From positions 159,971,579 through 160,035,578 of the forward strand of contig CM060926.1 of the NCBI GenBank assembly GCA_030737875.1: DNA of 64,000 bases, written 5' to 3'. Made by a program: the position numbers and the translations under genes. The stretch's first letter is position 1; every line of letters starts with the position of its first letter. This document shows positions 1 to 12,154 of the stretch, piece after piece. Origin of the DNA: Allium sativum (Eukaryota > Streptophyta > Magnoliopsida > Asparagales > Amaryllidaceae). A model generated the notes under the pieces. It worked only from the letters and a program-made list of their open reading frames with translations. It did not search any database and was not told the DNA's origin.

Positions 1-3000
1 AAATGATGTTTATAAATTAAATAATACAAGAAATTGAAGTGAACTTATAAATGGTGTAAATGAAATAGAATGATTTTCATTGGATAATTAGGGTATTGAA
101 GTAAATTTATTGACGATGTTTATAAATAAAATGGAATGATTTTCATTAGATAATCAGGGAACTGAAGTGAATTTATAAACGTTGTTTATTAATAAATAGA
201 AATGAATTATCATTGAATAATTGGGAAAATGAAAATACAAGTGCGAATTATAAAAGGGAAATTTATTTTTCCAAAGTAGAAATTATAATTTAAAATGGAT
301 TTGAAATGAGACTTTTTTAAATATATAAATAGGTAATATAAACGATGTTTATAAAGAAAGGTGAAAATTTATCATTTGGATAAATTAAAATATTTAAATT
401 CAAATATGAATTTAAAATGAATTGGGAATTGTGTTTCAAAAAGAGTTTTGAAATAAAACTTGTTTTAAATTGTAAAACAAGGAAGTTGAATTTATAAACG
501 ATGTTTATAAATCTGGTGAAAATAAATTATCATTAGATAAATGTAGCACTTTAAATTCAAATATGAATTTAAAATTGAATTAGAAAGTGTTTTGAAATGG
601 TACGATTGATTATATTTCGGAACCCGAAGTATAAACTGAGTTGGAAAATATCCAAAGGATATATATATTTAGAACTCAATTTCATGAATTCTGTATAATA
701 ATTTATTTCTAATGGAATTAGAAAATAATAACAGAAATGTAGTTGTAATTGGATTGATAACTGAGTAATGGAAAATCGACGATTAGAGATAATCGAAAAC
801 ATTAAGTTGGATTTGAAAACTGGATTTAATATATATATAAAATATATTAGAATGGAGTTGAAATTTATTATAAATGAAGTTTAAACGTTTATATTTAAAT
901 ATAATTAAAATGAGCTTGCTGCAACGCAGTAGTTCGTAAACTATCGTTTCGAACTTCAATTGGGTAATATAACTCAATTTAAGTCGGAATTCTTTGAAAC
1001 AAAAATCGTCAGGACCGATTTGATAATAGTTTTCTAATGGAAGAGAAAAATATGAATTTCGTCTTATAGATTTTGAGTTATGTCCAAATCAATTTTTCAG
1101 AAAAACAACGCCATAACCATTATAAAACCATAATGATTAATTTAAATTTATAAAAGGATTTTAGGCAAATAGAAATCCGAATCTTCATTAGCAAAATCCA
1201 GATTTTTGAGTTATAAATGATATCTGAACTCGAGTGGAGTAAAGAAATGATTTTTGAAACAAAATCAAATCAGATGTTAAATTGTTGAGTAGAATTAACT
1301 AACTTGATGAAAAATTAGTTAATGGACTTTTAAATCGAAATTGGACTTTGGATTAATAAAGGGGTTTGTAAATTCATATTTGGAATCGAATATAAAACTT
1401 GATTTAGAAATGACATTCGATTGTTTTGTAAACAAATAAATTTATGTTTGAACTTGATATGTTCAAATAAAAAGTGAAATAGGCAAAAGAGTTAATTAAA
1501 GAACAAATTAGCGAATTGAGTTAATATGACCAGATTGAGTTGGAATAAATTAGGAATGGACATATATGGGTTAGACAGGTACGGGATGAAGTGTATGAAG
1601 GTTATAAATTCGTGTGCCCGACAATAAGGTACATGTTTAAATTCCATATGAGTTTTTATGCACCGAATCGGCAAGCCACTGGACTTTTTGATTTTCTTTT
1701 TGAATGGAAAGGACCTAGAGAGGCGAGTTGAGGTTTGAGCTATCGACCAGTACAAAGGAGGTTATGGCGAAATTTTCCGAAAATTTAAGGAGTTAGAATA
1801 TTTCTAAGATAATTTGATAATCAGAAATCTATATATCAATATATATAGAATCCGGTAAGGAAACGAACTTAAAAATACAATATTATAAAGAAAAAGGAAA
1901 TCAAAAATCTGGTAATAGAAAGAGAAATATATATATATACACATTTTAAAAATTAATAAGTGGTTTTTATGGTGTTGATGATTTGAGATAAGTGGTCTTG
2001 TCTGTTTGAAGTTAAAGATGTTATTCAGTCAAGGTATGAGAGGTAGATATACCCTAACCTGATTGATTTCATTTTTAACCGATAAATAGAAGGATCCAGT
2101 CTCGAAGAGAAATGTTTGAATGAGAGTTAGTTGAATGTAGTATTTTGGGTTGTTGTAACGATGTTTTACACAACATTCGTTTTAACCCAAGGAAGTGGAA
2201 TTTTGGAAATATAATAAATAAATATTTTCTGTGTAGAAATGAACGGGCGTAAAAGAGATAAGTAATTGGAATGTTTTCCAATTATTAATAGAAGATATTT
2301 TCTATGTATAGAAAATCAAAGGAGACGATAAATGGAAATGTTTTCCAAATGGCAAAGAGGGCAGATGTCGGTTGAAAATATTTGGTTAACAAATATTGAT
2401 AAGGAAATGGAATAGTGATTTAATTAATGAAATATTAATTAAAAGGCCCAGTGATTTGTTTAATGCTTTGAGTGAATGTTTCTTTTTCTTCGATAGTTAA
2501 ATAACCAACTATCGAAGTATTTGCCAAAATAGTTGTCAATATGGAGAGACTTGTTGGATTATTATTCGAGAACCACTCTGTATTGGCAGTAGCGTTGCGA
2601 ATCAGATTATATGAAGATAACCGAAGACGGAGTAAAGTGCAATGGCTTTTTCTATTAATAGAAATTGTGTCTTCGGTTTCGTTCAGTCCCAGAACGAAGT
2701 GTATGGACGAATGTTTGACAAAGTATTTCCAATGATCGCATATGTTGGTCTGTATAGATATATATGGTGGCGGAGAATTTATTCCCTTAGCATAATATCC
2801 AGAATATATTTATGCAAATCAATGAATGATTTACGGATCTGACAATGTGGCATTCAAAGTGATTGTGCTATCAAGGAATGATAAGAAATCGTAGCCTCAG
2901 GCCTCAAGAACCGGTAAATGAAAAAATCGGGTAGGTAGCATGGCTATGTGGGTCGCTCCCATTAGGGTGTATTATCACCTATCTAGAGAAATTCATTTAA

Positions 3001-3932
3001 TTCCTTATTCTATTCGATGCTGTCCCATTCGGGAAACAGATGCTGATCCCAACGGTTGGTGATATATATTCGATACACTCAAGCGAAATGAGTGGTCGGT
3101 CATGTATGGACCGGATTGCAAGATGTTCTTGTTGAACCTGGTGTATTCCCCTCTAGAGATATACTATCGACAGGTGGTTCCATACCTTATCATAGTTAGA
3201 ACCCAATCTCCAATATGTACTCGCGGTTTTTATTATATACTATATATGTGGAGCGTGAGATGCAAGCGTTCCGCTAGATTGCTATTTATTTGTATTTAGA
3301 AACTATTATAATGTCAGAAGATATATTTGATTCCAAAAATTTTTGGGTTATCGTAAGGTAAAAACCATCCGTGTTTATGTGTGGATCGGTCTTACGATTA
3401 TCTTTTCTTTCCAATCCTTTTTTAAAGTTAAACCGAGTACTTGTGATTCTCATAAGAGAAAAACCCGTTCCTTTTTCATGGCGTGGTCTTATGAATATCC
3501 TTCGTTAATCAAGATTTTTTAAAAATCGTTTACTCTCACCAGTCCCATGACTGAACCATAGTTTATTTTTCTATGTTTTCCCTAAACTCTTGGGTGCCCA
3601 AATTTGTACGGGCAGTCCAATAGTTCAGGATTTTAAAGATCGATCAAAAAGAGCTTGGAGCAGGAGGCTTCAGTGTTAGATATATAGTGTTTTTTCCACT
3701 GTGTTGTAAGTCTTGTACTCTGATAAGTGTATGTTATACAGTTAAAATCTTGTATTTCAAATAGTATGATACATCATATTTTATTCCGCTGCGATGTGAG
3801 ATTCTGTGTTGTTATTTCTGTTCTTCTTCTACCTTTTTCTTCTAAAAAAATGATTCGTATTTCTGTGATATTTGGGTTGGACGTGTGTTGTATGTAGTCA
3901 ATTCAGGTAGTACGGATTTTTGGTTCGTTACA
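1..3932 (+). mobile_element. E1: 3' part of a giant X-like LTR, cut by the left window edge
   Basis: No coding region is credible here. Several blocks match other long LTRs in the window: 911-1150 resembles 59585-59790 and 16230-16450, 1995-2083 resembles 63180-63270, and 2541-2760 resembles 63730-63960. The block at 3535-3612 resembles 28776-28851 in X2. The segment ends in TTCGTTACA at 3932, a normal LTR terminus, and no primer binding site follows, so this is a 3' LTR or a solo LTR. The left end lies outside the window. Family assignment is by shared blocks; the exact subfamily is inferred. Confidence 0.65.
10..240. repeat. Degenerate AT-rich tandem repeat, unit about 65 bp
   Basis: About three imperfect units carry the words GATGTTTATAAAT, GAATGATTTTCATT and GATAATTAGGG in the same order. 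Looser relatives continue to about 560. It lies inside the E1 LTR. Confidence 0.5.
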
Positions 3933-5260
3933 GCTCTGTTTTGTACTGGTTTTACCTAGCGTTCTCTACCCTTTTGATCTCTAGTTTTCAGGTTTGATGT
4001 TTACTGCCATTACTCTACATGTTTGCTCTCTGTTTCATTAGTTTTCCCAGTGAACTCCTATGGATGTATGTGGGTTTCTATGTGTATTTATAGAAGAGAA
4101 AATTGGGCTTAAGTTGGCTGTCTATGGTAGGCGTACAGGCTACAGGTTCCATCAGGTTATTTATGACTGAAATGAAGTTACTTAAGGTCTAAATCTGTCT
4201 GTGTCATCCAGGTCGTGTTCACAGGCATGGCAGTCCCATTAGAGTACACCAGTGTGTGCAGTTCCATGTGCTACTGATCTTAGAGCTAGCTTATACAGGG
4301 TAGAAATTAGGATGATTGGCTGGCTCTAAAGGAAGTGATGTATGCAGGAGTATTGAGATGAAGTGATGTTGGATATTGGCTTGTAAACTTTGCTCCTAAG
4401 CATCAACTATGCCATGTTTTTGCAAGAAAATAGGTACACGTGTATGTGCTTCACATGTAGCCTGATTTGAGTTGACAATGCCATGTACATTGGCATTTGT
4501 AAACTATGCAGACATACATGTGTTTGCTGCATCATGTGTATTGTCCTATATCCTTAGTTCCTAAGCAAGCAAAACCTACCCATGACCCTTATCTAGCTAC
4601 ACATATGCATGTACAACATGTATTTAAAAAATTTAATGTCTTTAGATTTCGTTTTAGGCAAATCAACCCCTGTTCATGACTATGATACCCTTTCCTTATC
4701 CTGTAAAAGCATGTACCTTAGTATATGAAGTCAAATTTCTTATGGATACTTACATATGAAGTAATATGATATTTTACTTTTTGTATATTAGTTTATTCTA
4801 GGTATCTTCATTTTTACATGAGTTTGAAGGCATGTTTTTATTGTAAGCAAACTTGTTAAAACATTAAACAAGTTAGAATGTACACTTAAGGCTTTTAGAA
4901 TAAAAATTGTTCTAATATAAATGAATTTTACATTATCAACATTCTCAAATTAAATGAATAACATGCATAAATGAATATTTGTTTTTCCGTTCTTAAGAAG
5001 TAATCTAATGTTAATTATAGTTTTAATTAAACAAATAAGAAAAATTATAAAATAAATTGACAAAACACTATTTACTTGAAGTATAGACACCTATATATAA
5101 TGGTTAAAGAAATTCAAATCATTAGTATATACATATATATATACACACACATACATACCTGAAGTTTTTCTCAATTTATTCACAATTTATCTACAATTAA
5201 ATCAATTACTGCCTTAATCCACAATACGCTGTATTAAAAACGCATTCGAAAACTAGAACA
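3933..5260. other. Spacer, no gene seen
   Basis: AT-rich sequence with short TA/CA runs near 5128-5160. No ORF with recognisable similarity and no clear transposon terminus apart from the E1 end at 3932. Confidence 0.5.
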
Positions 5261-5638
5261 TTACACTTTTGCTATGTCCTTTGCTGTATATGGATGACTC
5301 AAAGGGAAGAAATGAGCATATTTGCTCAGTCTGTCAACTACAACATAAATTACTATATATTTGTGGCTTTTTGGAAAACACATGATAATGTCCATAGATA
5401 TGTCTTACCAGATTTCTTTAGGAACGGGTAAGGGATTTAACAACCCAGGGAGTAATATATTCTCACCTTTTGTTCTCTGACATACATCACATGCTTTAAC
5501 AAAGAATTCAATACTCCTTTTCTTGTTTTTCCAATAGAAAGTTTGTTTAATATTTTTCACAGTACCTTTAATTCCATAGTGGCCCCCCAATGGTGATGCG
5601 TGATGTTCTTCAATTATGGTTTGAATCAAACAGGACAA
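5261..5638 (-). pseudogene. Integrase N-terminal fragment of element G
   Basis: The fragment has the zinc-binding HHCC region of a retroviral-type integrase: an HH pair followed by GGHYGIKGT and, about 30 residues on, CDVCQRTK. A stop codon at 5405-5407 interrupts it. Beyond that stop the same frame continues with the start of the catalytic core (an SMD motif and VVVDRLSKYAHF) and ends at a stop at 5261-5263. The second catalytic Asp and the Glu are absent, so the fragment lacks the catalytic site. Confidence 0.8.
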
Positions 5639-5772
5639 ATGATGATCTAGTAGTAGCTTCCCTTTATGGAACAGTAAACCATCTACTAATTTATATTTTC
5701 TTTCACATAGTTGTCCTTGTTTGTATTTTAATAGGCTCTGTTGGTAGCATGAAGAGGCTAATAAAGTATTCC

Positions 5773-6414
5773 TTAAATCTTGTAGCTTTGTAGAGTAGAT
5801 ATGGCATGTGATTGTACCTCTTGTTGAACAACGTATTCTTCCCTAGATAAAGCGTCAGCCACAGTATTTTCCTTACCACTTTTGTACTCAATTCTATAAT
5901 ATAGCCCATCAAGTTTAGCAAACCACTTGTTTTGTACTCCTGTGTGTAATTTTTGCGATAAAAGGCATTTCAAACTTTGGTGGTCAGTTTTAATAACAAA
6001 TTGTCTACCGATTAAATATTGTGACCACTTCTTTGTAGCAATAATAATGGCCATCAACTCTTTTTCATATGTAGACATGGCTAAATTTCTTCCTTGTAGA
6101 GCTTTACTGAGGTAGGCGATAGGTTTTTCTTCTTGCAATAAAACAGCTCCGATTCCTTGACCACTTGCGTCACATTCGAGTACAAATGTTTTCGAAAAGT
6201 CTGGCATTGACAATACTGGAGGATTAATCAGACATTGCTTCAATGTGTTGAAAGCCTTCTTAGCCTCTTCAGTCCATTCGAATGAATCTTTTTTCAACAT
6301 GTTGGTGAGGGGCTTTGCAGTCAACCCGTAACCTCTTATGAACTTTTTGTAATACCCAAACAAGCCCAAGAATCCCCTTAAAGCCTTTAAATTTTTTGGA
6401 AATGGCCAGTCCAT
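5773..6414 (-). pseudogene. RT connection and RNase H domain fragment of element G
   Basis: A 213-residue open stretch. It starts in the RT connection (WPFPKNLKALRGFLGLFGYY) and holds the RNase H domain, with the first catalytic Asp in LECDASGQGIGAVL, the Glu in YEKELMAI, the Asp in IKTDHQSLK and the closing words VADALSRE. It is the best preserved part of G. It is separated from the RT segment by a stop just after ISIDP and from integrase by further stops. Confidence 0.85.
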
Positions 6415-6429
6415 TACTGCCTGAACTTT

Positions 6430-7406
6430 CTATGGATCTATTGAGATGCCTTGAACTGAAATAATGTGTCCCAAATACTCCAAAGATTGCTTTGCAAAGC
6501 TACATTTAGAAAGCTTAACAACCAGTTGATTTGCCTTTAAAACCTGAAATGTTAATCTAAGATGTTGCAAATGCTCAGACATTGTCTGACTATAGATTAA
6601 TATATCGTCAAAGAACACTAGTATAAATTTCCTCAAATACGACCTGAATATGTCATTCATTAATGACTGAAAAGTAGAGGGGGCATTAACTAGACCAAAT
6701 GGCATAACAACAAATTCGTAATGACTATCGTGTGTTTAAAAGGCTGTTTTATGTATATCATCTTCATACATTCTTATTTGATGGTAACCATATTTAAGGT
6801 ATAGTTTGGTAAAATATTTCGAACCATGTAATTCATCAAATAAGTCATCAACTAAAGGAATAGGAAATTTATCTTTAATAGTTAAGGAATTCAAACCTCG
6901 ATAGTCAATGCACGGTCTCCAAGTACCGTCTTTTTTTCTTACCATCACAACAGGAGATGAATATGATCTTTGACTGTGTCTTATATTGCCCTCGGCAAGT
7001 AATTCTTTAAGGATTTTTCTAACTCGTCTTTGATATGCTTTGCATGTTTGTAGGGTTTGAGACATACTGGATTTGCTCCTACTTTTAAGGGAATTTTATG
7101 ATCATGTGATCTTTGAGGAGGTAAGGTGGTTGAGGCATTGTATACTTCGGGATATTGCTGTAATAATTCTTGTATTTCCTTTGGAAGAGATTGCAATGTG
7201 TCTTTGTTTACCTCCACCGTTAATTCACTGACTGCATACAACATCATGGATATTTGTGCCTTGGATTGTTCCTTACCAATGGTCTTTCTATCAACCAACT
7301 TTACTTCTTGCTTCTGTTCACCTTGCCAGATGTACCTTTTATTACCATAGGTAAATTTGACCAAGAGTTTGTCTAAATTCAAGGTAATTTCCCCAAGTTT
7401 CTTCAT
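6430..7406 (-). pseudogene. Reverse transcriptase fragment of element G, frameshifted
   Basis: Two overlapping frames make up the RT. The first (7406 to about 7000) carries the protease-RT linker with a [12 protein letters not shown] motif. The second (7065-6736) carries [17 protein letters not shown] and [11 protein letters not shown]. The family normally has an Asp in the KLDL position, so this catalytic site appears lost (Tyr here). A stop precedes the segment 6705-6430, which keeps MPFGLVNAPSTF and the FFDDILIYS catalytic pair. Confidence 0.85.
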
Positions 7407-7550
7407 CCATTGAGCCCCGAGGATGATTTGGCAACCCTCTAGTGGTAATAGTCATAAATCCACTGGCATTTTACAGCCTTGACAGTTCAATATCACGTCA
7501 TTGCATATTCCAGATCCTTAAAGCTTTTCTCCATTTTCCACCATTACTTC

Positions 7551-8381
7551 TTATCTTTTAGACTCGTAAATCGTTAGTTTGAGTTTGTGTGCGAGCTGTT
7601 CATCAATGAAACTATGGGTTGATTTAGAATCGATGAGTATTTGCACAGGTTTACCTCTCACCATACCTTGAACTTTGATAGTAGAAAGTGCTGGGATTCC
7701 ACACATGGCTTGCAGTGTTATGGTATGTGTTTCTTCCTCCTTTTCTTCATTTTGATTTTCTTCATTTGCTTCCAAGAAGTCCTCATTATCTTCATTTTCT
7801 ATGAAAGTCATCATACCTTCTAATACATGAACTTGTGGACTCTTACACTTGTAATTTCTGTCCCATGGTTCTCTGCATCCAAAACATATTCCATGTCGTC
7901 TCATTTCAACTATTTGTTGTGGGGTCAAACCCTTGTTTCGAGCCCCTTTTTCAGCATTGCCTATGTTTTGTTGCACATTTTTAGAGCTAGGAAGATTTAA
8001 GGTAGGGTTACTTTTAACAGTGGGGTAGGATTTATTTGTCTTGCTTCTTTTGGTTCGAATCCAGACCCTATTAAACATTTTTGCAAGTGATACAGCCTGT
8101 TTAATGTTTTGGGGGCGAGCAGTCAACACAGCATATCGTATTTCTTCCTTGAGTCCTCCTATAAATCTATCAAGGAGGAATTGAGGAGGTAAAGTTTCAA
8201 TTGTAGCTCGTAGTCCCTCAAATTTAGATAAATAAGAAGACACCGTAGTTATTTGCTTTAATTTTACTAAAGCTTCATAAGGTTGCTCTATGTCTTCTTC
8301 ATCAAATTGAACAATAATTTCCTTTTTGAATATGTCCCATGTATGTGTTCTTGAACATTCTTGATGCACCAATTGTACCAT
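7551..8381 (-). pseudogene. Gag C-terminal and protease fragment of element G
   Basis: The start has a retrotransposon gag pattern (WDIFKKEIIVQF, LKQITTVSSYLSKFEGL, RFIGGLKEEIRYAV). A zinc-knuckle relic GICFGCREPWDRNYKCK has lost its canonical His. An acidic stretch (EENEDNED-like) follows. At the C-terminus lies an aspartic protease site that reads IDSKSTHSFI, where the family expects Asp-Ser/Thr-Gly, so the active site is altered. Stops and a frame change separate it from the gag N-terminal part. Confidence 0.8.
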
Positions 8382-8422
8382 TTAAGTGCAACTTTTTAAA
8401 GATACATGGAAGCAATCTCAGC

Positions 8423-8990
8423 CTATAAGTGCTCGTTAGTTTGGTGAAATTTAAAAAATTGCTCGGCTTGGTTAATCCATTCAAGGACCATTTCATCACC
8501 TTTATACTGCGGAAAATCAAGCTTGAGGTTGGGGAATGGGGAATTCCTATTCCAAGAAGTACTTTCTTGGTTGTTCGGATTAAAGACTGATGAAGGTCGG
8601 ACAATCGGTTGTGATGGTGAAGGAGGTGGGTTATTAGAACTGGTGTTAATTGGGGGAAATACTGGATTTACTCTGGGGTTTTGTAATAATGGCGGTTGTG
8701 TTGAATGTAGACATCGATTGCTTGGGTTTGTAGCCAGTATCCCCTGTTCATTTGATGAAGTGGATGGATTATTCGAAGGTTGCCCTTTGATTAGGGCTTG
8801 CGACATGGTATAGATTCCGTCAATTTTACCTCCTTGCTGATCTACCTTAATACTCAGATCATTCAGTGATTGGGATACCTTGTCATTGATATCATGTTGT
8901 TTAGCCCGGGAGTCCTCTTGATCTTGCAAAAAAAGTGAGGAAGGCAGGATTATTCTTTGGGGTCTGGGGGTCTGAATCTTTCCCAGATTT
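8423..8990 (-). pseudogene. Gag N-terminal fragment of element G
   Basis: A Pro/Asn/Ser-rich N-terminal region is followed by the capsid start (LDFPQYKGDEMVLEWINQAEQFFKFHQT), typical of plant Ty3/Gypsy gag. It ends at a stop at about 8423. The next codons in the same frame hold another stop, and gag resumes in a different frame at about 8381. The longest open stretch reaches 9040, but codons beyond about 8993 lie in the primer site and LTR and are unlikely to be coding. Confidence 0.7.
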
Positions 8991-8992
8991 GT

Positions 8993-9004
8993 GCTTTGAT
9001 ACCA
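8993..9004 (-). other. Primer binding site of G (initiator tRNA-Met)
   Basis: The minus strand reads TGGTATCAAAGC, complementary to the 3' end of initiator Met tRNA and the usual plant Ty3/Gypsy primer site. It follows LTR-like ...CTTAACA by three bases. Confidence 0.75.
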
Positions 9005-9007
9005 TTT

Positions 9008-9450
9008 TGTTAAGGACAGATTCTGATTCATCAGTGTCAATGGCCATTCTTGATGGAGTAATAGTGAATAGTGCCAGTTTTGAGGGGTAGAGACGAAATT
9101 GAAGAATTGCAGTAGGAAGTAAGAAGAGAATGATAGAAATTCAAGGTTGAAACTTTGTAAATGAATGGGGATTAGGGTTCAGACGATCAGGAAAAGGGGC
9201 TAGGATAATTGGAGAAGAAAGAGGTTAAGGTAAAATGAATGAAGTGATTAAGAGGAATAAGATCGAACACTTGGAGAATTGTTTGCAGTAATTCAAATTG
9301 CATAATAATTTCTTACAGTGATCATGCCTTTATATACCAGGCCTTCTAATGGTCACAAACATAAGACCTCATCACAAAGAACTGAATAATCATAAAGATT
9401 TCACATTATACAGTTGTGACATTATGTGCACGTGCACACGGATACTTCAG
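9008..9450 (-). mobile_element. Probable 5' LTR of G
   Basis: The region lies between the primer site and host-like DNA and ends in CA at 9008 on the minus strand. It contains a TATA box (9329-9336). The outer end, near 9450, is a guess because no second LTR remains for comparison. Confidence 0.4.
9329..9336 (-). promoter_or_regulatory. TATA box of G LTR
   Basis: TATATAAA on the minus strand, about 320 bp before the LTR end, as expected for an LTR promoter. Confidence 0.5.
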
Positions 9451-9551
9451 TGCATCAGTTCCAAAGCCTTTTCTGCTTCATTATCTACGTCACTAACTCT
9501 TTGCTCTTCACTTACATCACCTGAGATCATGTCAGGGTGGTCCTCCGACGT

Positions 9552-9962
9552 TCAAGCCACCAGCCTCTGACGAACTTGGTCAATTTCAGATTTGGCTACT
9601 GTTTTACATAAATCCAGCAGTGAAGAGTTATTACGTCTCTCTTCCAAAAGCACTTCATTTGCCAGTCCTCTTCCTTCTTCTTCCACCTCCACCACGACTC
9701 CTTTGAGCCCCCCTCTTTCAAGCCCTCGATATGGTAATTTATGCGTTTCTATTTCTTCTTTTATGTATAGCGTTAGATCAGTTCTTCTGATGAATTTTTG
9801 GTTGTATGAATGTAGGATTTCATTTGATTTGGTCAGAAAAACCTGTAGTGTGAAGTCACCGATGGTGATAGATGCTCCTCCAGATTTCACACGCCTGAGG
9901 AGTATAGCTAATCTGCCATCACTGTGCATACAGTTTTTCCATTTTGCCCCTTCTTTTTTCAC
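9552..9962 (-). CDS. Unrecognised ORF, possible exon or captured fragment
   Basis: An open frame of about 136 codons with no ATG at its left end (GTG there). A splice-acceptor-like TTGCAG lies just upstream at about 9969. The product is rich in charged residues, with GDFTLQVFLTKSNEILHSY in the middle and RGLERGGLKGVVVEVEEEG after it, ending VRQRLVA. I do not recognise a family. It lies just upstream of the G LTR on the same strand and could be a host exon, a captured fragment or chance. The opposite strand is also open, which weakens the case. Confidence 0.2.
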   Translation of the reverse strand: MKKEGAKWKNCMHSDGRLAILLRRVKSGGASITIGDFTLQVFLTKSNEILHSYNQKFIRRTDLTLYIKEEIETHKLPYRGLERGGLKGVVVEVEEEGRGLANEVLLEERRNNSSLLDLCKTVAKSEIDQVRQRLVA

Positions 9963-11162
9963 GTGTTCTGCAATTGTTTGTCACACATGGAGTGATATGA
10001 AGATTAACAACAAAAATTTTGGATGGGAGAGAGACCAGTAATGGTATTGCTGGTAATTGTGTGGTTTTAATTATTTTTTCCTTTAAGATACATGGACGTT
10101 TTGATATAATATCACTCTTTTCATACTTCGAAATATCTAATTTTAAGTAATATACACTCTTCTTATACGTCCAGATTTCTTACGTAGTTAAGTAAATGCA
10201 CTATCACATTATCCCTCCACCACATGGTTACAGGTATATATATATCAATGTTGTTTGCATGTTTTGCTTCTGATTTTGACTCTATTTTTTCAATCAGGTG
10301 TGCGGGAAACATGACGATTTTTGCCATATGGACCGAGGATCCATGGATAAGGGGTTCGGAATATTTAAGTTCCAAGAAACCATATATGATTTGTGGTTAT
10401 GGATAATTCAGCTACGGGAGAGCAATAAATGTTGACTAGCATGAGCATTTGAACTTGTTTCTTTGAATAGTTTGGCTGCAGCCTTAAACATGCAAATATT
10501 GAAAGGTAATGATTTTATTGCTGTTAGACTAAATTGACTATACTGATTAATTATATATGCTATGAATCTTTCTTTAAAACCGAGGGGATAATCATATAGA
10601 TAATTTGTAAAGATAATCATAGAGATTGTCTATGATTTATGAATCATAATTGTTAAGTGATATTCCACCTTGCCTTGAGTTTCACTAAAGGTTGATAATT
10701 GGTGCAATGGTCTTTGCTGATTTTGAAAGCGATAACCTAATTATTGCACTAAAACTATTAGGCTGATGTTAAACAATTTTAAACAGTGTTAGACGAAACA
10801 AAGTTTGTCAAAAAAAAGAAGTTTAATACTGCAATTTAGTGTATCAAAATTACATATTGTTCTAATTTATACAGTGTTATAACTTTAATTATTTCATGAA
10901 ATTGAGATAGTAGGAAATGCACCAAAGAATGAAGAGGATTATACAGTGTTAAAACTTCACTTATTATGTCGGACTGTTTTTTATGATGATTTTTGGTTTA
11001 TTTTCATTATAGCTAATTGTGCACTGGTGTTTGAATTTTGCTGTTGGATAGTGTTATTGATAATTTTTCTGCGTGTAGTTTGTCCTTTACCTTCCTACAT
11101 GCTTGTTGAGTAAATTTACATATTATCATCATAATGCTTACTGATACCACTTCTCTTTGCAG
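9963..11162. other. Host spacer, no gene seen
   Basis: AT-rich DNA with a T-rich, intron-like character and no transposon end that I recognise. Confidence 0.4.
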
Positions 11163-11232
11163 AAATCTAAAGGTAGTGTCAAAGAGTTAGCAAAACTAGT
11201 TGTAGAGATAAATGAAATTCCTCCTATTATTG
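11163..11232 (+). other. Candidate internal exon of an unidentified host gene
   Basis: A 70-bp segment is bounded by a pyrimidine tract with TTTGCAG before it and GTTAGT after it. One frame is fully open and reads KSKGSVKELAKLVVEINE then IPPII. The base composition is less AT-rich than its surroundings. I do not recognise the protein and no adjoining exon is secure, so it may be a gene relic. Confidence 0.3.
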
Positions 11233-11685
11233 GTTAGTACCCTCACATGAAGCGAGTATTGTAACTTGTTTTGTTTTTCTCATTTCATTATTTTGTTGCG
11301 TTGCACTAGAATGATGCAGCATGTCCTTGTTACATAAGTTGTTTGAGTGGGACATATGGTAGTAAATCATTGTTTGAATTTTTGAACAAACAGTAATCGA
11401 TCTTTAGTTAAAACTTTTTACTCAAATTCTAACTGTGTTGACATTTTACAAGTAATATTTTATTAAAGTTTTAGCATTACTATGTTATTCGCTACCTACC
11501 TCTATTATTTTTAACGAAGTTCTTTATTTTGAAATTGTACAGATTTTTGCAGTAATGATACGCCTTCGTTGACACGCCATTTAATATATTCAGGACACGC
11601 ATCCGCCTTTCTAATTCTATGCACTGGACATAATAATCCACTGCCACCAATAATAATTCGGCTCATCGACTGTTGGTCCACTCAG

Positions 11686-11768
11686 TATCCGTCTCACTTG
11701 ATGATTTTCTGGGCATTGCATCACTATTCGGCATTTACATAGCTGAATTGAAGAGTCCATACAGCTGG
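11686..11768 (+). other. Weak candidate exon
   Basis: A segment between CTCAG and GGTATGC is open in one frame and reads SLDDFLGIASLFGIYIAELK plus a few residues, ending at a possible splice donor. It may belong with the candidate exon 450 bp upstream. No family recognised; chance is quite possible. Confidence 0.2.
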
Positions 11769-12149
11769 GTATGCTAATTCATCTCGGCATGTTTTCAAGA
11801 TTTTACTTGAATTTACTGCTGTGTGTTAGGTGTGGTTCGCATTGGAATGGAGTGGGTGCGTGGATTGAACAGGAGAATTGTCCCACATCGCAAGATATTA
11901 AGAAAAATCGTGGTATATATGGTGTTGGTGGCATGTAACAATATGGTTTCCTTTTGTTACAATAAGTGTTTGTCAATACCAAATTATATGCTCGATGGGA
12001 TGTCCAATTGGGACGCCAGCATAGGAGACTTCGACCGTTGACTCCAATAGACACCGTGAAGCGCGTACAGTACGCAGCGAATGCCGAAACTCAACACTGT
12101 GACATACTAAGACTAAACCAGAACTTAACCATTTAAAGTGACATAAATT

Positions 12150-12154
12150 GATTA
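12150..12154. repeat. Left target-site duplication of X1 (GATTA)
   Basis: The five bases just outside the LTR end at 12155 are identical to 45177-45181 just outside the LTR start. Confidence 0.85.

Larger units (their letters stand above)
5261..9450 (-). mobile_element. G: decayed Ty3/Gypsy retrotransposon, 3' end missing
   Basis: Read on the minus strand the order is LTR-like region, primer site, gag, protease, reverse transcriptase, RNase H and the start of integrase, which is the Ty3/Gypsy order. RT and RNase H wording (MPFGLVNAPSTFQSLMND, FFDDILIYS) resembles the Reina-type chromovirus group, a tentative placement. The coding region has many stops and frameshifts and stops inside the integrase core at 5261. 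The 3' half of integrase, the polypurine tract and the 3' LTR are gone. The element cannot be active. Confidence 0.85.
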
